A stretch of DNA of 64,000 bases. It comes from Variovorax gossypii (GTDB taxonomy: Bacteria > Pseudomonadota > Gammaproteobacteria > Burkholderiales > Burkholderiaceae_C). This document shows, piece after piece, positions 33,808 through 45,639 of the stretch. Each line of letters begins with the position of its first letter. Position 1 is the first letter of the stretch. The position numbers and the translations under genes are program-made. Below the pieces are notes generated by a model. The model was not told the DNA's origin. It did not search any database and saw only the letters and a list, made by a program, of their open reading frames with translations. The stretch lies in the NCBI RefSeq assembly GCF_003965815.1, contig NZ_RXOE01000001.1:682001-746000 (forward strand), given 5' to 3'.

Positions 33808-36132
33808 CTACAGGTACGCATCGTCTTCGTGCCTCGCCAGCCGCACATGCCACCAGCGCGGCAGCAGTTCGCGGATCTCCGCGCGTGCGAAGCGGTCGTC
33901 GAGCAGGTGCAGCACGCCCCGGTCTTCCTCGGTGCGGATCACGCGGCCGGCGGCCTGCACCACCTTCTGCAGGCCCGGGTAGAGATAGGTGTATTCGTAG
34001 CCCTTGCCGAAGCGCGCCTGCATGCGCTCGCGCGTGATCTCGTTGAGCTGGTTGTATTGCGGCAGGCCGAGGCTGGCCACGAAGGCGCCGATCAGCCGGC
34101 TGCCCGGCAGGTCGATGCCCTCGCCGAAGGCTCCGCCGAGCACCGCGAAGCCGACGCCCCGGCCGCCCTCCTCGAAGCGCGCCACGAAATCCTGGCGGTC
34201 GGCCTCGCGCATGCCGCGGGTCTGCGTCCACACGGGCACGCCGGGGTGTCGCCGCGAAAAGGCGGCGCAGGCTTTCTCCAGGTAGTCGAAGCTGCTGAAG
34301 AAGGCCAGGTAGTTGCCCGGCAGGCGCTCGAACTGCGCGCCGATGATGTCGGCCACGTCGCGCAGCGAGCCCGCCCGGTCTCGGAAGCGCGTCGACACGT
34401 GCGTTGCCACTTCGACGCGAAGCTGGGTGCTGTCGAAGGGCGAGGCGACGTCGAGCAACGCGGTGTCTTCGGGCAGGCCCAGCGCGTCGCGATAGAACTC
34501 GAAGGGCGACAGCGTGCCCGAGAAGCAGGTGACCGACACCGCGTCGCCGAAGCGCGTCTGGAGGAACGGCGCGGGCACCAGGTTGCGGATGGCGAGGCCG
34601 CGATCCTGCTGGGTGGCGCCCAACGTGCGCTCGAACACCGAATGGTCGCCGAAGGCCTCGGCCAGCCGGGCGAAGTGCAGCGCGTCGAAGAAGAAGCGCT
34701 GCAGCGGCCCCTGCGAGGCTTCGGGCGTAGCCGCGAAGTATTCGGCCATGGCGGTGTTGGCGGCCTGCAGGGTGCGCAGGAACCGCTCGGGAATCTCGTC
34801 GGCGGTTTCGTAGTCGGCCACCTGCGACTGCTGCACGGTGTCCCATTCGCGGAACAGGCGTGCCAGCGGGCCGCGCAGCGCGGCCGGCGCCGCGCGGTGC
34901 GCTTCCTCGAGCGCGGCGCCTTCGAGCTGCGCGGTGTACATGCCGCGCGCGCGCTCCAGCAGGTTGTGGGCCTCGTCCACCAGCACGGCCGCCCGCCAGT
35001 CGGCATCGCGCATGGTGGCGTAGAGGAAGGCGCTGCCGTCGAAGTAGTAGTTGTAGTCGCCGACGATGGCGTCGGCCCAGTACGCCATTTCCTGCGCGAG
35101 GAAATAGGGGCACACCTCGTGCGCGAGTGCGATGTCGCGCAGCGCGTCGCGATCGAGCCAGGCCACCTGCGCGGCCTGCTCGCGCGCGGCCGGAAGGCGG
35201 TCGTAGAAGCCTCGCGCAAGCGGGCAGGCATCGCCGTGGCAGGCGCGGTCGGGGTATTCGCAGACCTTCTCGCGGGCCGCGAGTTCGAGCACGCGCAGCC
35301 TGCCCTGCCCCTGGCCCCTGTCGAGCACGCGCAGCGCATCGAGTGCGACCGGCCGGCCGGAAGTCTTGGCCGTGAGGAAGAAGAGCCTGTCGATTCTTCG
35401 TGCCGCGCGGGCCTTGAGCATCGGGAAGATGGTGGCCAGCGTCTTGCCGATGCCCGTGGGCGCCTGCGCCATCAGGCAGCGTCCGCCCACGGCCGCGCGG
35501 TAGACGGCCTCGGCCAGTTCGCGCTGGCCGGCTCGGAAGGCGCGGTGCGGAAATTCGAGCCGCTCCAGCGTGCCGTCCAGCGCCTCGCGATGGGCGGCTT
35601 CGCTCCTCGCCCAGTCGCTGTAGCGGCCGCACAGCTGCTCGAAGTGCTCCTTCAGCGCTTCGCGGGTGTGGTGCTCCTCGAGCACGGTCTCGTCGCCGGT
35701 GGCGAGGTCGAGGTACACCAGCGCGACCGTCATCGCGTCGTGGCCGTGCTGCTCGCAGAGCATCCAGCCGTAGGTGCGGGCCTGGGCCCAGTGCAGCGCG
35801 CGATGGTTGCCGCGGATGGCGTCGAAGTCGCCGCGGAAGGTCTTGATTTCCTCGACGCGGGCGCTGCGCACCTCGTAGCCGTCGACCCGCCCGCGCACGC
35901 GCAGCGCGCCGCAGCTGGCTTCGAGCCCGACCTCGCAGACGTAGTGCTCGGGATCGCGCCGGTGCTGCACCAGCGCATGCCCCGCCATGCCTTCGAGCGC
36001 GCTGGGCGCGGGCACGAAGCGCAGGTCGAGGTCGCCCGCCTTCGCGCCGAAGGCGCACAGCGCCTTGACGGAAACTACGTGCTCGGCAACAACGGGGGCC
36101 GCGTCTCGCGGACAGGAGGGTTCGGAGCCCAT
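33808..36132 (-). CDS. PD-(D/E)XK nuclease-like / XPD-DinG-type Fe-S helicase fusion
   Basis: A 774-residue protein. The N-terminal 170 residues resemble a RecB/Cas4-like nuclease: Asp84 in GRVDGYE, Glu95 and Lys97 in EEIKTFRGD, and Gln117/Tyr121 in the QARTYGWM helix. The helicase follows: Walker A QAPTGIGKT (223-231), four cysteines at 291, 298, 303 and 341 in the positions expected for the XPD-family 4Fe-4S cluster, DEAH at 386-389, then motif VI-type QAAGRVIRTEEDRG near the end. Such enzymes unwind 5'-to-3' on damaged or structured DNA. A LexA box lies 11 bp upstream of the ATG (36143-36158), so SOS induction is predicted. No VRR-NUC partner is nearby. Confidence 0.92.
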   Translation of the reverse strand: MGSEPSCPRDAAPVVAEHVVSVKALCAFGAKAGDLDLRFVPAPSALEGMAGHALVQHRRDPEHYVCEVGLEASCGALRVRGRVDGYEVRSARVEEIKTFRGDFDAIRGNHRALHWAQARTYGWMLCEQHGHDAMTVALVYLDLATGDETVLEEHHTREALKEHFEQLCGRYSDWARSEAAHREALDGTLERLEFPHRAFRAGQRELAEAVYRAAVGGRCLMAQAPTGIGKTLATIFPMLKARAARRIDRLFFLTAKTSGRPVALDALRVLDRGQGQGRLRVLELAAREKVCEYPDRACHGDACPLARGFYDRLPAAREQAAQVAWLDRDALRDIALAHEVCPYFLAQEMAYWADAIVGDYNYYFDGSAFLYATMRDADWRAAVLVDEAHNLLERARGMYTAQLEGAALEEAHRAAPAALRGPLARLFREWDTVQQSQVADYETADEIPERFLRTLQAANTAMAEYFAATPEASQGPLQRFFFDALHFARLAEAFGDHSVFERTLGATQQDRGLAIRNLVPAPFLQTRFGDAVSVTCFSGTLSPFEFYRDALGLPEDTALLDVASPFDSTQLRVEVATHVSTRFRDRAGSLRDVADIIGAQFERLPGNYLAFFSSFDYLEKACAAFSRRHPGVPVWTQTRGMREADRQDFVARFEEGGRGVGFAVLGGAFGEGIDLPGSRLIGAFVASLGLPQYNQLNEITRERMQARFGKGYEYTYLYPGLQKVVQAAGRVIRTEEDRGVLHLLDDRFARAEIRELLPRWWHVRLARHEDDAYL

Positions 36133-36142
36133 CTGGCATCAA

Positions 36143-36158
36143 CTGTATGAAATTACAG
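36143..36158 (-). promoter_or_regulatory. LexA (SOS) box upstream of the nuclease-helicase gene
   Basis: CTGT-ATGAAATT-ACAG is an exact CTGT-N8-ACAG match, the LexA consensus of gamma- and betaproteobacteria, and is flanked by AA and TA as in strong boxes. It ends 11 bp before the helicase start codon, so repressor would block its transcription. It is about 130 bp from the divergent kinase gene. Family knowledge: DinG-type helicases are SOS-regulated in E. coli. Confidence 0.85.
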
Positions 36159-36239
36159 TATAGCGACGCGAGCCGCGTCCCCGCGTCTGCCCGGGTGCCC
36201 TGACGGGGTCTTCTCCGACAGGGACACGCGTATTTATCG

Positions 36240-36276
36240 GCAAAACTTCATGAGTTTTGCTTACAGTTTTGCTTAC
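36240..36276. repeat. Inverted plus tandem repeats of a GTTTTGC motif upstream of the hybrid kinase
   Basis: GCAAAACT (36240-36247) and AGTTTTGC (36253-36260) form a perfect 8-bp inverted repeat with a 5-bp spacer. The right arm is the beginning of a perfect 12-bp tandem repeat, AGTTTTGCTTAC at 36253-36264 and 36265-36276. Three copies of the motif thus lie within 37 bp, ending 11 bp before the ATG of the kinase gene. This looks like a protein-binding array, possibly autoregulatory. Confidence 0.6.
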
Positions 36277-36287
36277 GAACAGCGCCA

Positions 36288-39790
<3,503 letters not shown>

Positions 39791-39794
<4 letters not shown>

Positions 39795-40681
39795 GCCGCC
39801 CTGCCCCTCCGCCCTCCTCGCCGCCTTCCTCGCCCAGGCCCACGCCTGCGCCGCTGCAGCCGCTGAGCGACACCGAGATCGAGCTGCGCCTGCTGATGGA
39901 GGCGATCTACCTCAAGTACAGCTACGACTTCCGCAACTACACGGTGGCCTCGCAGAAGCGCCGCGTGATGCACGCGCTCGACCAGCTCGGGCTGCCCAGC
40001 ATCTCTGCGCTGCAGGAACGCGTGCTGCGCGACCCCGCGCTCTTCGGTCGGCTGCTGCAGTTCCTGACGATTCCGGTGAGCGAGATGTTCCGCGACCCGG
40101 CCTACTTCCTGGCGCTGCGGCAGCACGTGGTGCCGATCCTGCACACCTACCCTTCGGTCAAGGTGTGGGTGGCGGGCTGCAGCACCGGCGAGGAAGTGTT
40201 CTCGCTGGCCATCCTGCTGCGCGAGGAAGGCCTGCTCGCGCGCACGCAGATCTACGCCACCGACATCAACCCGGCCTCGCTCGAGAAGGCGCGCCAGGGC
40301 ATCTTCCCGCTGGAGGCCATCCGGGGCTACACCACCAACTACCAGCGCGCGGGCGGGCGCAGCGCGTTCTCCGACTACTACACCGCCGCCTACGAGGCGG
40401 CGCGCTTCGACCCCACGCTGTGCGCCGACGTGATCTTCGCCGACCACAGCCTGGCGACCGACAGCGTGTTCGCCGAGACGCAGCTCGTGTCGTGCCGCAA
40501 CGTGCTGATCTACTTCAACCGCGAGCTGCAGGACCGGGCCCTGGGCCTGTTCCACGAGTCGCTGTCGCATCGCGGCTTCCTCGGGCTGGGGTCGAAGGAA
40601 AGCATCGACTTCTCCGGCTACTCCGACCGCTTCGACACGCACGCGCGTGCCGAGCGCATCTACCGCAAGAAGGCCGCATGA
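39791..40681 (+). CDS. CheR-type protein-glutamate methyltransferase
   Basis: A 296-residue SAM-dependent methyltransferase of the CheR family, starting with GTG at 39791 that overlaps the previous stop (GTGA). After a Pro/Ser-rich leader of about 25 residues, [20 protein letters not shown] begins the N-terminal helical domain. The SAM loop is GCSTGEE at 129-135, followed by [20 protein letters not shown] and the [11 protein letters not shown] segment. CheR methylates glutamates of chemoreceptors, but no receptor gene is in this cluster, so the target is unknown; kinase-associated CheR proteins have been proposed to act on their own kinase. It overlaps CheB by 4 bp. Confidence 0.93.
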
Positions 40682-41295
40682 CAGGCCAGATGAAGCGCCA
40701 CCTGCGCTCGCCCGTTCGCAAGCGCGTGGATGCCGTGGTGCTGGGCGCCTCGGCCGGCGGCATAGACGCGCTCTCCACGCTGCTGCACGACCTGCCGGCC
40801 GGCTGGCACATCCCGATGGCGGTGGTGCTGCACCTGCCCGAGGAGCACGAGAGCCATCTCGCCGAGATCTTCGCGCAGCGCCTGCCGATTCCGGTGCGCG
40901 AGGCCAACGACAAGATGCCGCTGACCGACGGCAGCCTGTACTTCGCGCCGCCCGGCTACCACCTGTCGATAGAACGCGAGCGCTCGTTCTCGCTGAGCTG
41001 CGAGCCGCCGGTGCTGTTCTCGCGGCCGTCCATCGACGTACTGATGGCCTCCGCCGCCGATGCCTACGGCCCCGCCCTCGCCGGCTTCCTGCTGACCGGC
41101 GCGAACGACGACGGAGCCGAGGGCCTGCACCGGATCCATCTGGCCGGCGGGCTCACCGCCGTGCAGGAACCCAAGGAAGCCCAGATTCCCACCATGCCCC
41201 TCGCCGCCATCGCGCGCCACATTCCCGACTACGTGCTGCCCTTGCGCGAACTGCGCAACCTGCTGCTCCAACTGGAGGCCGTCCGTGAACATTGA
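40678..41295 (+). CDS. CheB-type methylesterase domain protein (no receiver)
   Basis: A 205-residue protein consisting only of the CheB methylesterase domain. The catalytic triad residues are Ser25 in LGASAGG, His52 in VLHLPEEHES and Asp145 in TGANDDGAEG. It lacks the regulatory receiver domain of chemotaxis CheB, so its activity must be set by protein contacts instead; the adjacent receiver protein may serve that role. It would demethylate or deamidate the CheR target. Its ATG overlaps the CheR stop, and its end overlaps the following gene by 11 bp. Confidence 0.94.
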   Translation: MTGQMKRHLRSPVRKRVDAVVLGASAGGIDALSTLLHDLPAGWHIPMAVVLHLPEEHESHLAEIFAQRLPIPVREANDKMPLTDGSLYFAPPGYHLSIERERSFSLSCEPPVLFSRPSIDVLMASAADAYGPALAGFLLTGANDDGAEGLHRIHLAGGLTAVQEPKEAQIPTMPLAAIARHIPDYVLPLRELRNLLLQLEAVREH

Positions 41296-42508
41296 CATCG
41301 AAAGCAAGCTGCTGCTCGTGGACGACCTGCCGGAGAACCTGCTGGCACTGGAAGCGCTGATTCGCGCACCGGGCCGCACCGCCTTCCGTGCCGGATCGGC
41401 CGACGCCGCGCTGGCGCTGCTGCTGGAGCACGAATTCGCGCTCGCCATCGTCGACGTGCAGATGCCCGGCATGAACGGCTTCGAGCTGGCCGAGCTGATG
41501 CGCGGCACCGAGCGCACGCGGCACATCCCGATCATCTTCGTGAGCGCCGCCGGGCGCGAGCTGAACTACGCCTTCCAGGGCTACGAGAGCGGCGCAGTCG
41601 ACTTCCTGCACAAGCCGCTCGACCCGCACGCGGTGGTCAGCAAGGTGAATGTGTTCGTCGACCTCTACCAGCACCGCAAGGCACTGCGGCACGAGATGGA
41701 TTCGCTCGCCGCCGCGCACAAGAAGCAGGAAGAGCTGGTGCAGCAACTGCAGCAGACGCAGCACGAGCTGGAGCACGCGGTGCGCATGCGCGACGACTTC
41801 ATGTCGATGGTGTCGCACGAGCTGCGCACGCCGCTCAACACGCTCTACCTCGAGGCGCAGCTGCGCCAGCTGCACCTGTCGAAGGGCAAGCTCGACAGCT
41901 TCGCGCCCGAGCGGCTGCCCGCGATGATCGAGCGCGACCAGCGGCAGATCCGCAACATGGTGCGGCTGATCGACGACATGCTCGACGTCACGCGCATGCG
42001 GCGCGACGCGCTGTCGATCAAGCCGCAGCCGGTGGATCTCGCGGCGCTCGCGCAGGCGGTGGTGGAGAACCTGCACCAGCAGGCCGAGTCCGCCGGCACG
42101 GTCATCACGCTGTCGGCGCCGGCCGAGCTGCGCGGCGCGTGGGACGAATTCCGCATCGAACAGGTGCTGACCAACCTGCTGACCAACGCGCTGCGCTACG
42201 GCGGCGGCAAGCCGGTCGAGATGGTCGTGCAGCAGCTGGGAAACAGCGCCCAGGTGGCCGTGCGCGACCAGGGCATCGGCATTGCGCCCGAGGACCAGGG
42301 GCGGATCTTCGAGCAGTTCGAGCGTACCGACGTCAGCCGCAAGCACGCGGCGGGTCTGGGCCTGGGGCTCTACATCACGCGCAAGATCGTCGACCTGCAC
42401 GGCGGGCGGATCGCCGTGGAGAGCGCGCCGGGCGAAGGCTCGCGCTTTGTGGTCGAGCTGCCGCTGCGCGCGCCCGACGCCGCCGCTGGCGAGGGCCACG
42501 GAACATAG
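41285..42508 (+). CDS. Receiver-histidine kinase hybrid (soluble)
   Basis: A 407-residue cytoplasmic protein with no membrane segment. It starts with GTG at 41285, inside the CheB end. An N-terminal receiver (acceptor Asp57 in AIVDVQMPG, and FLHKPLDP near 108) is followed by a coiled coil and a kinase: phospho-accepting His178 in [12 protein letters not shown]-box NLLTNALRY, RDQGIGIAPEDQ, and GLGLGLYI in the ATP lid. Being preceded by a receiver, it probably takes input from the large kinase at 36288 and modulates the partners in this operon. A C-terminal PDAAAGEGHGT tail is unstructured. Confidence 0.94.
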   Translation: MNIDIESKLLLVDDLPENLLALEALIRAPGRTAFRAGSADAALALLLEHEFALAIVDVQMPGMNGFELAELMRGTERTRHIPIIFVSAAGRELNYAFQGYESGAVDFLHKPLDPHAVVSKVNVFVDLYQHRKALRHEMDSLAAAHKKQEELVQQLQQTQHELEHAVRMRDDFMSMVSHELRTPLNTLYLEAQLRQLHLSKGKLDSFAPERLPAMIERDQRQIRNMVRLIDDMLDVTRMRRDALSIKPQPVDLAALAQAVVENLHQQAESAGTVITLSAPAELRGAWDEFRIEQVLTNLLTNALRYGGGKPVEMVVQQLGNSAQVAVRDQGIGIAPEDQGRIFEQFERTDVSRKHAAGLGLGLYITRKIVDLHGGRIAVESAPGEGSRFVVELPLRAPDAAAGEGHGT

Positions 42509-42559
42509 CCGAGCCCGGCCTGATCCGACCTTACCGATTGACCTGAAAGAAGACTTCCC

Positions 42560-42916
42560 GTGAACGTGCTGATCGTCGACGACAACAAGGCTTCGGCCGA
42601 CCTGCTGCAGGAGCTGCTGGGCCTGCACGACCACACGGCGCGCTGCACCTACTCTGCGCAGCAGGCGCTGGACGCGGCCGCCGCCGAGAGCTTCGACGCC
42701 GCGCTGATCGATCTCGGCCTGCCCGACATGCCGGGCACCGAGGTGGCCCGCCGGCTGCGCGAGAGCAAGGCCGAGGGCACGCCGAAGCTGCTGGTTGCCG
42801 TGACCGGCTTCTCGGCGCAGGACATGGCCGGCCAGTCGGCGGAGGGGCTGTTCGACCACCACCTGCAGAAGCCGATCGACATCGAGAAGCTCGAGCGCAT
42901 CCTCGCGCAGCACTGA
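42560..42916 (+). CDS. Single-domain response regulator
   Basis: A 118-residue CheY-like receiver with no output domain. The acidic pocket is VDD at residues 6-8, the phospho-acceptor is Asp51 in ALIDLGLPDMPG, Thr/Lys counterparts are in VTGFS and LQKPIDIEKLERIL. The start is GTG at 42560, preceded by GAAAGAAGA. It closes the CheR/CheB kinase operon and could act as a phosphorelay intermediate or bind a protein target. Confidence 0.92.
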   Translation: MNVLIVDDNKASADLLQELLGLHDHTARCTYSAQQALDAAAAESFDAALIDLGLPDMPGTEVARRLRESKAEGTPKLLVAVTGFSAQDMAGQSAEGLFDHHLQKPIDIEKLERILAQH

Positions 42917-42946
42917 GCCGACCCATCCGGCTGCCCGTGCGCAGCC

Positions 42947-43000
42947 TAGTGGTAAACCACTATCGGGAAATTGGTGAACCACTTTTAGACTGGCTCACCA
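42947..43000 (+). promoter_or_regulatory. Three operator-like palindromes before the FadR-type regulator gene
   Basis: Site 1 is AGTGGT-AA-ACCACT (42948-42961), extended by T/A at each end. Site 2 is TGGT-GA-ACCA (42972-42981). Site 3 is a weaker TGG-CTCA-CCA (42991-43000), whose end adjoins the ATG at 43002. Sites 1 and 2 begin 22 bp apart, two DNA turns. TGGT-N2-ACCA fits the type of dyad bound by GntR/FadR-type regulators, so autoregulation and control of the downstream uronate operon are predicted. No other gene is in this 85-bp gap. Confidence 0.72.
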
Positions 43001-43001
43001 C

Positions 43002-43733
43002 ATGGCAACCATCCACGAACTCCCACGCCTGCCTGCGAGCGAGCCGGATTCCGACCGCTCGTACCAGAAGCTCGCGGCCGGCATCGCCGCCCTCATCACC
43101 GAGGGTGAATTCAAGGTGGGCGACCGCCTTCCGTCCGAGCGCGCGCTGGCCGACCGCTTCAACGTGAGCCGCACGCTGGTGCGCGAGGCGATCATCGTCC
43201 TGGAGATCCAGGGCAACGTCGAAGTGCGCGGCGGCTCGGGCATCTATGTCTGCGCGCCGGCGCCCGGCGCTGCCGCGCCGCCTTCGGCCTACACCCTCTC
43301 GCCCGGCCCGGGCCCCTTCGAGCTGCTGCGCGCGCGCTGCCTGATCGAGGGCGAGATCGCGGCGGTGGCCGCCGAGAGCCGCAAGGACAGCGACCTCGAC
43401 CGCATCTATGCCGCGCTCGCCGAGATGCGCGAGAAGATGCACGACAAGGAAGCCAACGAGGCGGCCGACCGCCTGTTCCACCTGCGCATTGCCGAGTCGA
43501 CCGGCAACAGCGTGCTTCTGCAGATGGTGACCGCGGTGTGGGACCACACCAAGGCGCCGATCTGGTCCCAGCTGGAAGCCCACTTCCACACACCGGCCTT
43601 GCGCCGCGCCTCGCAGGACGACCACCAGCGCGTTTTCAACGCACTGCTGGAACGCGATGCGGACGGCGCCCGCAAGGCGATGCGCGCGCACATCGAGCGC
43701 GTGATCAGCGAGTTCGCGCAAGCCTGGCGCTGA
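43002..43733 (+). CDS. FadR-subfamily GntR transcriptional regulator
   Basis: A 243-residue repressor-type protein. The winged helix-turn-helix spans about residues 20-85 (YQKLAAGIAALITEGEFKVG, then DRLPSERALADRFNVSRTLVREAIIVLEIQG). The C-terminal FCD ligand domain (about 105-235) has RCLIEGEIAAVAAES, DRLFHLRIAESTGNSVLLQMV and the metal/ligand histidines including the HFH and RAHIERV regions. The next genes, transport and hexuronate catabolism, point to a sugar acid such as mannonate, fructuronate or a keto-deoxy-sugar acid as the effector. It begins the operon and is preceded by the palindromes at 42947-43000. Confidence 0.93.
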   Translation: MATIHELPRLPASEPDSDRSYQKLAAGIAALITEGEFKVGDRLPSERALADRFNVSRTLVREAIIVLEIQGNVEVRGGSGIYVCAPAPGAAAPPSAYTLSPGPGPFELLRARCLIEGEIAAVAAESRKDSDLDRIYAALAEMREKMHDKEANEAADRLFHLRIAESTGNSVLLQMVTAVWDHTKAPIWSQLEAHFHTPALRRASQDDHQRVFNALLERDADGARKAMRAHIERVISEFAQAWR

Positions 43734-43794
43734 GAGCAGGCACCCGGTGACCGGCCTCGGGCCGGAGCCACCCCGAAAACCACGGAGACAAACC

Positions 43795-44640
43795 ATGAGA
43801 TCGACTGTCAATCGGCGATGCCGCATCGCCGCGCATTGCTTCGCCCTGACTTTGCTGGCCGCCGCCGCAACCGGCGCATCTGCCCAGCCCGCCCCTGGCG
43901 CCAGCCCGCGCATCGACGCGATCCGCAAGGCCGGCGAGCTGCGCGTGGGCGTGCTGCAGAACGCGCCCTGGCTCATCGAGAACACCACCGGCCAGGGCGA
44001 GCCCTGGAGCGGCCCGGCCTGGCTGCTGGCCAACGAATACGCGAAGCAGCTGGGCGTGAAGCTGCGCACCGTGCCGGTCTCGCACGAGACCAAGGTGCCG
44101 GTGCTCGCGGCCAACCAGGTCGACATGACCATCAGCCCGCTGGGCGAGACGCCGGAGCGGCTGAAGGTGGTGGACTTCGTCATCTACTCCTCCACCAGCG
44201 TGTGCATGTTCGGCCGCGCCGACAACGCGAAGCTGGGCAAGGCGAGTTCGGTGGACGAGTTGAACCGGCCCGACGTGACCATCGCCTACTTCACCGGCGG
44301 CGCCGAAGAGGCCTGGGTGAAGCAGCGCTTTCCGCAGGCGAAGCTGCGCGCGGTCGCAAGCTCGGGCGCGACGGCCCCGGTCGAGGAAATCATGGCCCGC
44401 CGCGCCGATGCCGCGCCGATCAACCGCGTGCCCTGGGTCACGCTGCAGCACAAGGTCAAGGGCCTGGCCGTGCTGCCGAAGGAAAACAACTGCCAGTCGA
44501 GCACCGAGAAGGCCTCGCCCGTGGGCCTGGCGGTGGACAAGAACCAGCCCGCCTACCTGAACTGGCTTCGCGATGTCGCCAAGGCGCAGAAGGCGCGGCT
44601 CGATGCCGACGAGGCGCGCATCGTCGGCGGGCTCCAGTGA
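43795..44640 (+). CDS. ABC-type periplasmic binding protein, polar-amino-acid-like family (copy 1)
   Basis: A 281-residue SBP_bac_3-type protein with a Sec signal peptide (MRSTVNRRCRIAAHCFALTL, then AAAATGASA). The mature start has DAIRKAGELRVGVLQNAPWLI, and the lobe pattern VPVLAANQVDMTISPLGETPERLKVVDFV is typical of the amino-acid-binding type. Its nearest relative is the next gene, copy 2, with long identical stretches such as SHETKVP and VCMFGRADN. The transporter would import a sugar acid rather than an amino acid if the neighbourhood is a guide. The ATG at 43795 is preferred over a GTG at 43747 because it begins the signal peptide. Confidence 0.88.
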   Translation: MRSTVNRRCRIAAHCFALTLLAAAATGASAQPAPGASPRIDAIRKAGELRVGVLQNAPWLIENTTGQGEPWSGPAWLLANEYAKQLGVKLRTVPVSHETKVPVLAANQVDMTISPLGETPERLKVVDFVIYSSTSVCMFGRADNAKLGKASSVDELNRPDVTIAYFTGGAEEAWVKQRFPQAKLRAVASSGATAPVEEIMARRADAAPINRVPWVTLQHKVKGLAVLPKENNCQSSTEKASPVGLAVDKNQPAYLNWLRDVAKAQKARLDADEARIVGGLQ

Positions 44641-44690
44641 ACGGCCGCGCCGCCCTGCACGAACACCAGCAACTCCGAAGGAAGACCGTC

Positions 44691-45527
44691 ATGAAGATCG
44701 CTACTTTCCTGGCCCGCTCCGTGGTCGCCGCGACGCTCCTGGCCCTGGGCCAGGCGGCACTGGCCCAGACTCCGCCCGCGCCCGGTGCCAGCCAGCGCGT
44801 CGATGCCATCCGCAAGGCCGGCGTGCTGCGCGTGGGCGTGGTCAACAACCCGCCCTGGCTGGTGCAGAACACCAGCGGCGACGGCGAGGACTGGGCCGGC
44901 CCCTCGTGGCTGCTGGGCAAGGAGTTCGCCAAGCTGCTCGGCGTGAAGATGGTGCCGGTGGCGGTGAGCCACGAGACCAAGGTGCCCGCGCTGGTGGCCA
45001 ACCAGATGGACATCATGATCGGCCCGCTGAACCAGACGGCCGAGCGCGCCAAGATCATCGACTTCGTGACCTTCTCCAGCACCGGAGTGTGCATGTTCGG
45101 CCGCGCCGACAACCCCAAGTTCACGAGCGCCAAGACGCTGGAGGATTTCAACAAGCCCGAGATCACCGTCGCGTATTTCTCCGGCGCCGGCGAGGAGCCG
45201 CTGGTGCGCCAGCAGTTCCCCAAGGCCAGGCTGCGCGGCGTGGCCAATTCGGGCTCGGTCGCGCCCATCGAGGAAGTGCTGGCCGGCCGCTCCGACGTGG
45301 CGCCGCTCAACCGCATGCTGTGGCCCAACATCAGCAAGAAGGTGAAAGGCCTTGCCGCGTTCCCGAAGGAGAACGACTGCCAGGACAGCAAGATCTTCGA
45401 GATCCAGGCCGGCATGGGCGTGGCCAAGGACCAGCAGGTGTACCTCGACTGGCTGCGCGCGGTGGCGCAGCGCATGCAGCCGGCGGTGACCGCCGAGGAA
45501 CGCCGCATGACGCAGAACCTGAAGTAA
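44691..45527 (+). CDS. ABC-type periplasmic binding protein (copy 2, tandem paralogue)
   Basis: A 278-residue SBP_bac_3-type protein with signal peptide MKIATFLARSVVAATLLALG, cleaved near AALA. The mature part is closely similar to copy 1 over its whole length: PGASQRVDAIRKAGVLRVGVV, PWLVQNTSGDGEDWAGPSWLL, SHETKVPALVANQMDIMIGPL and VCMFGRADNPK. The ribosome site GAAGGAAGA precedes the ATG at 44691. Two paralogues next to each other suggest recent duplication with possible ligand divergence (for example, different uronate isomers). The pair feeds the permeases at 46721 and 47402. Confidence 0.9.
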   Translation: MKIATFLARSVVAATLLALGQAALAQTPPAPGASQRVDAIRKAGVLRVGVVNNPPWLVQNTSGDGEDWAGPSWLLGKEFAKLLGVKMVPVAVSHETKVPALVANQMDIMIGPLNQTAERAKIIDFVTFSSTGVCMFGRADNPKFTSAKTLEDFNKPEITVAYFSGAGEEPLVRQQFPKARLRGVANSGSVAPIEEVLAGRSDVAPLNRMLWPNISKKVKGLAAFPKENDCQDSKIFEIQAGMGVAKDQQVYLDWLRAVAQRMQPAVTAEERRMTQNLK

Positions 45528-45639
45528 GCCGGGCGCCCCCACGAGGCGCACCGCATTTCCCCGACAGAGCCTTCCGGGCCGCCGCCATCGGCGCGCCCGC
45601 GGGCCACGCTTTGCCCATCATTTCATCGAGGTTCCCAAC

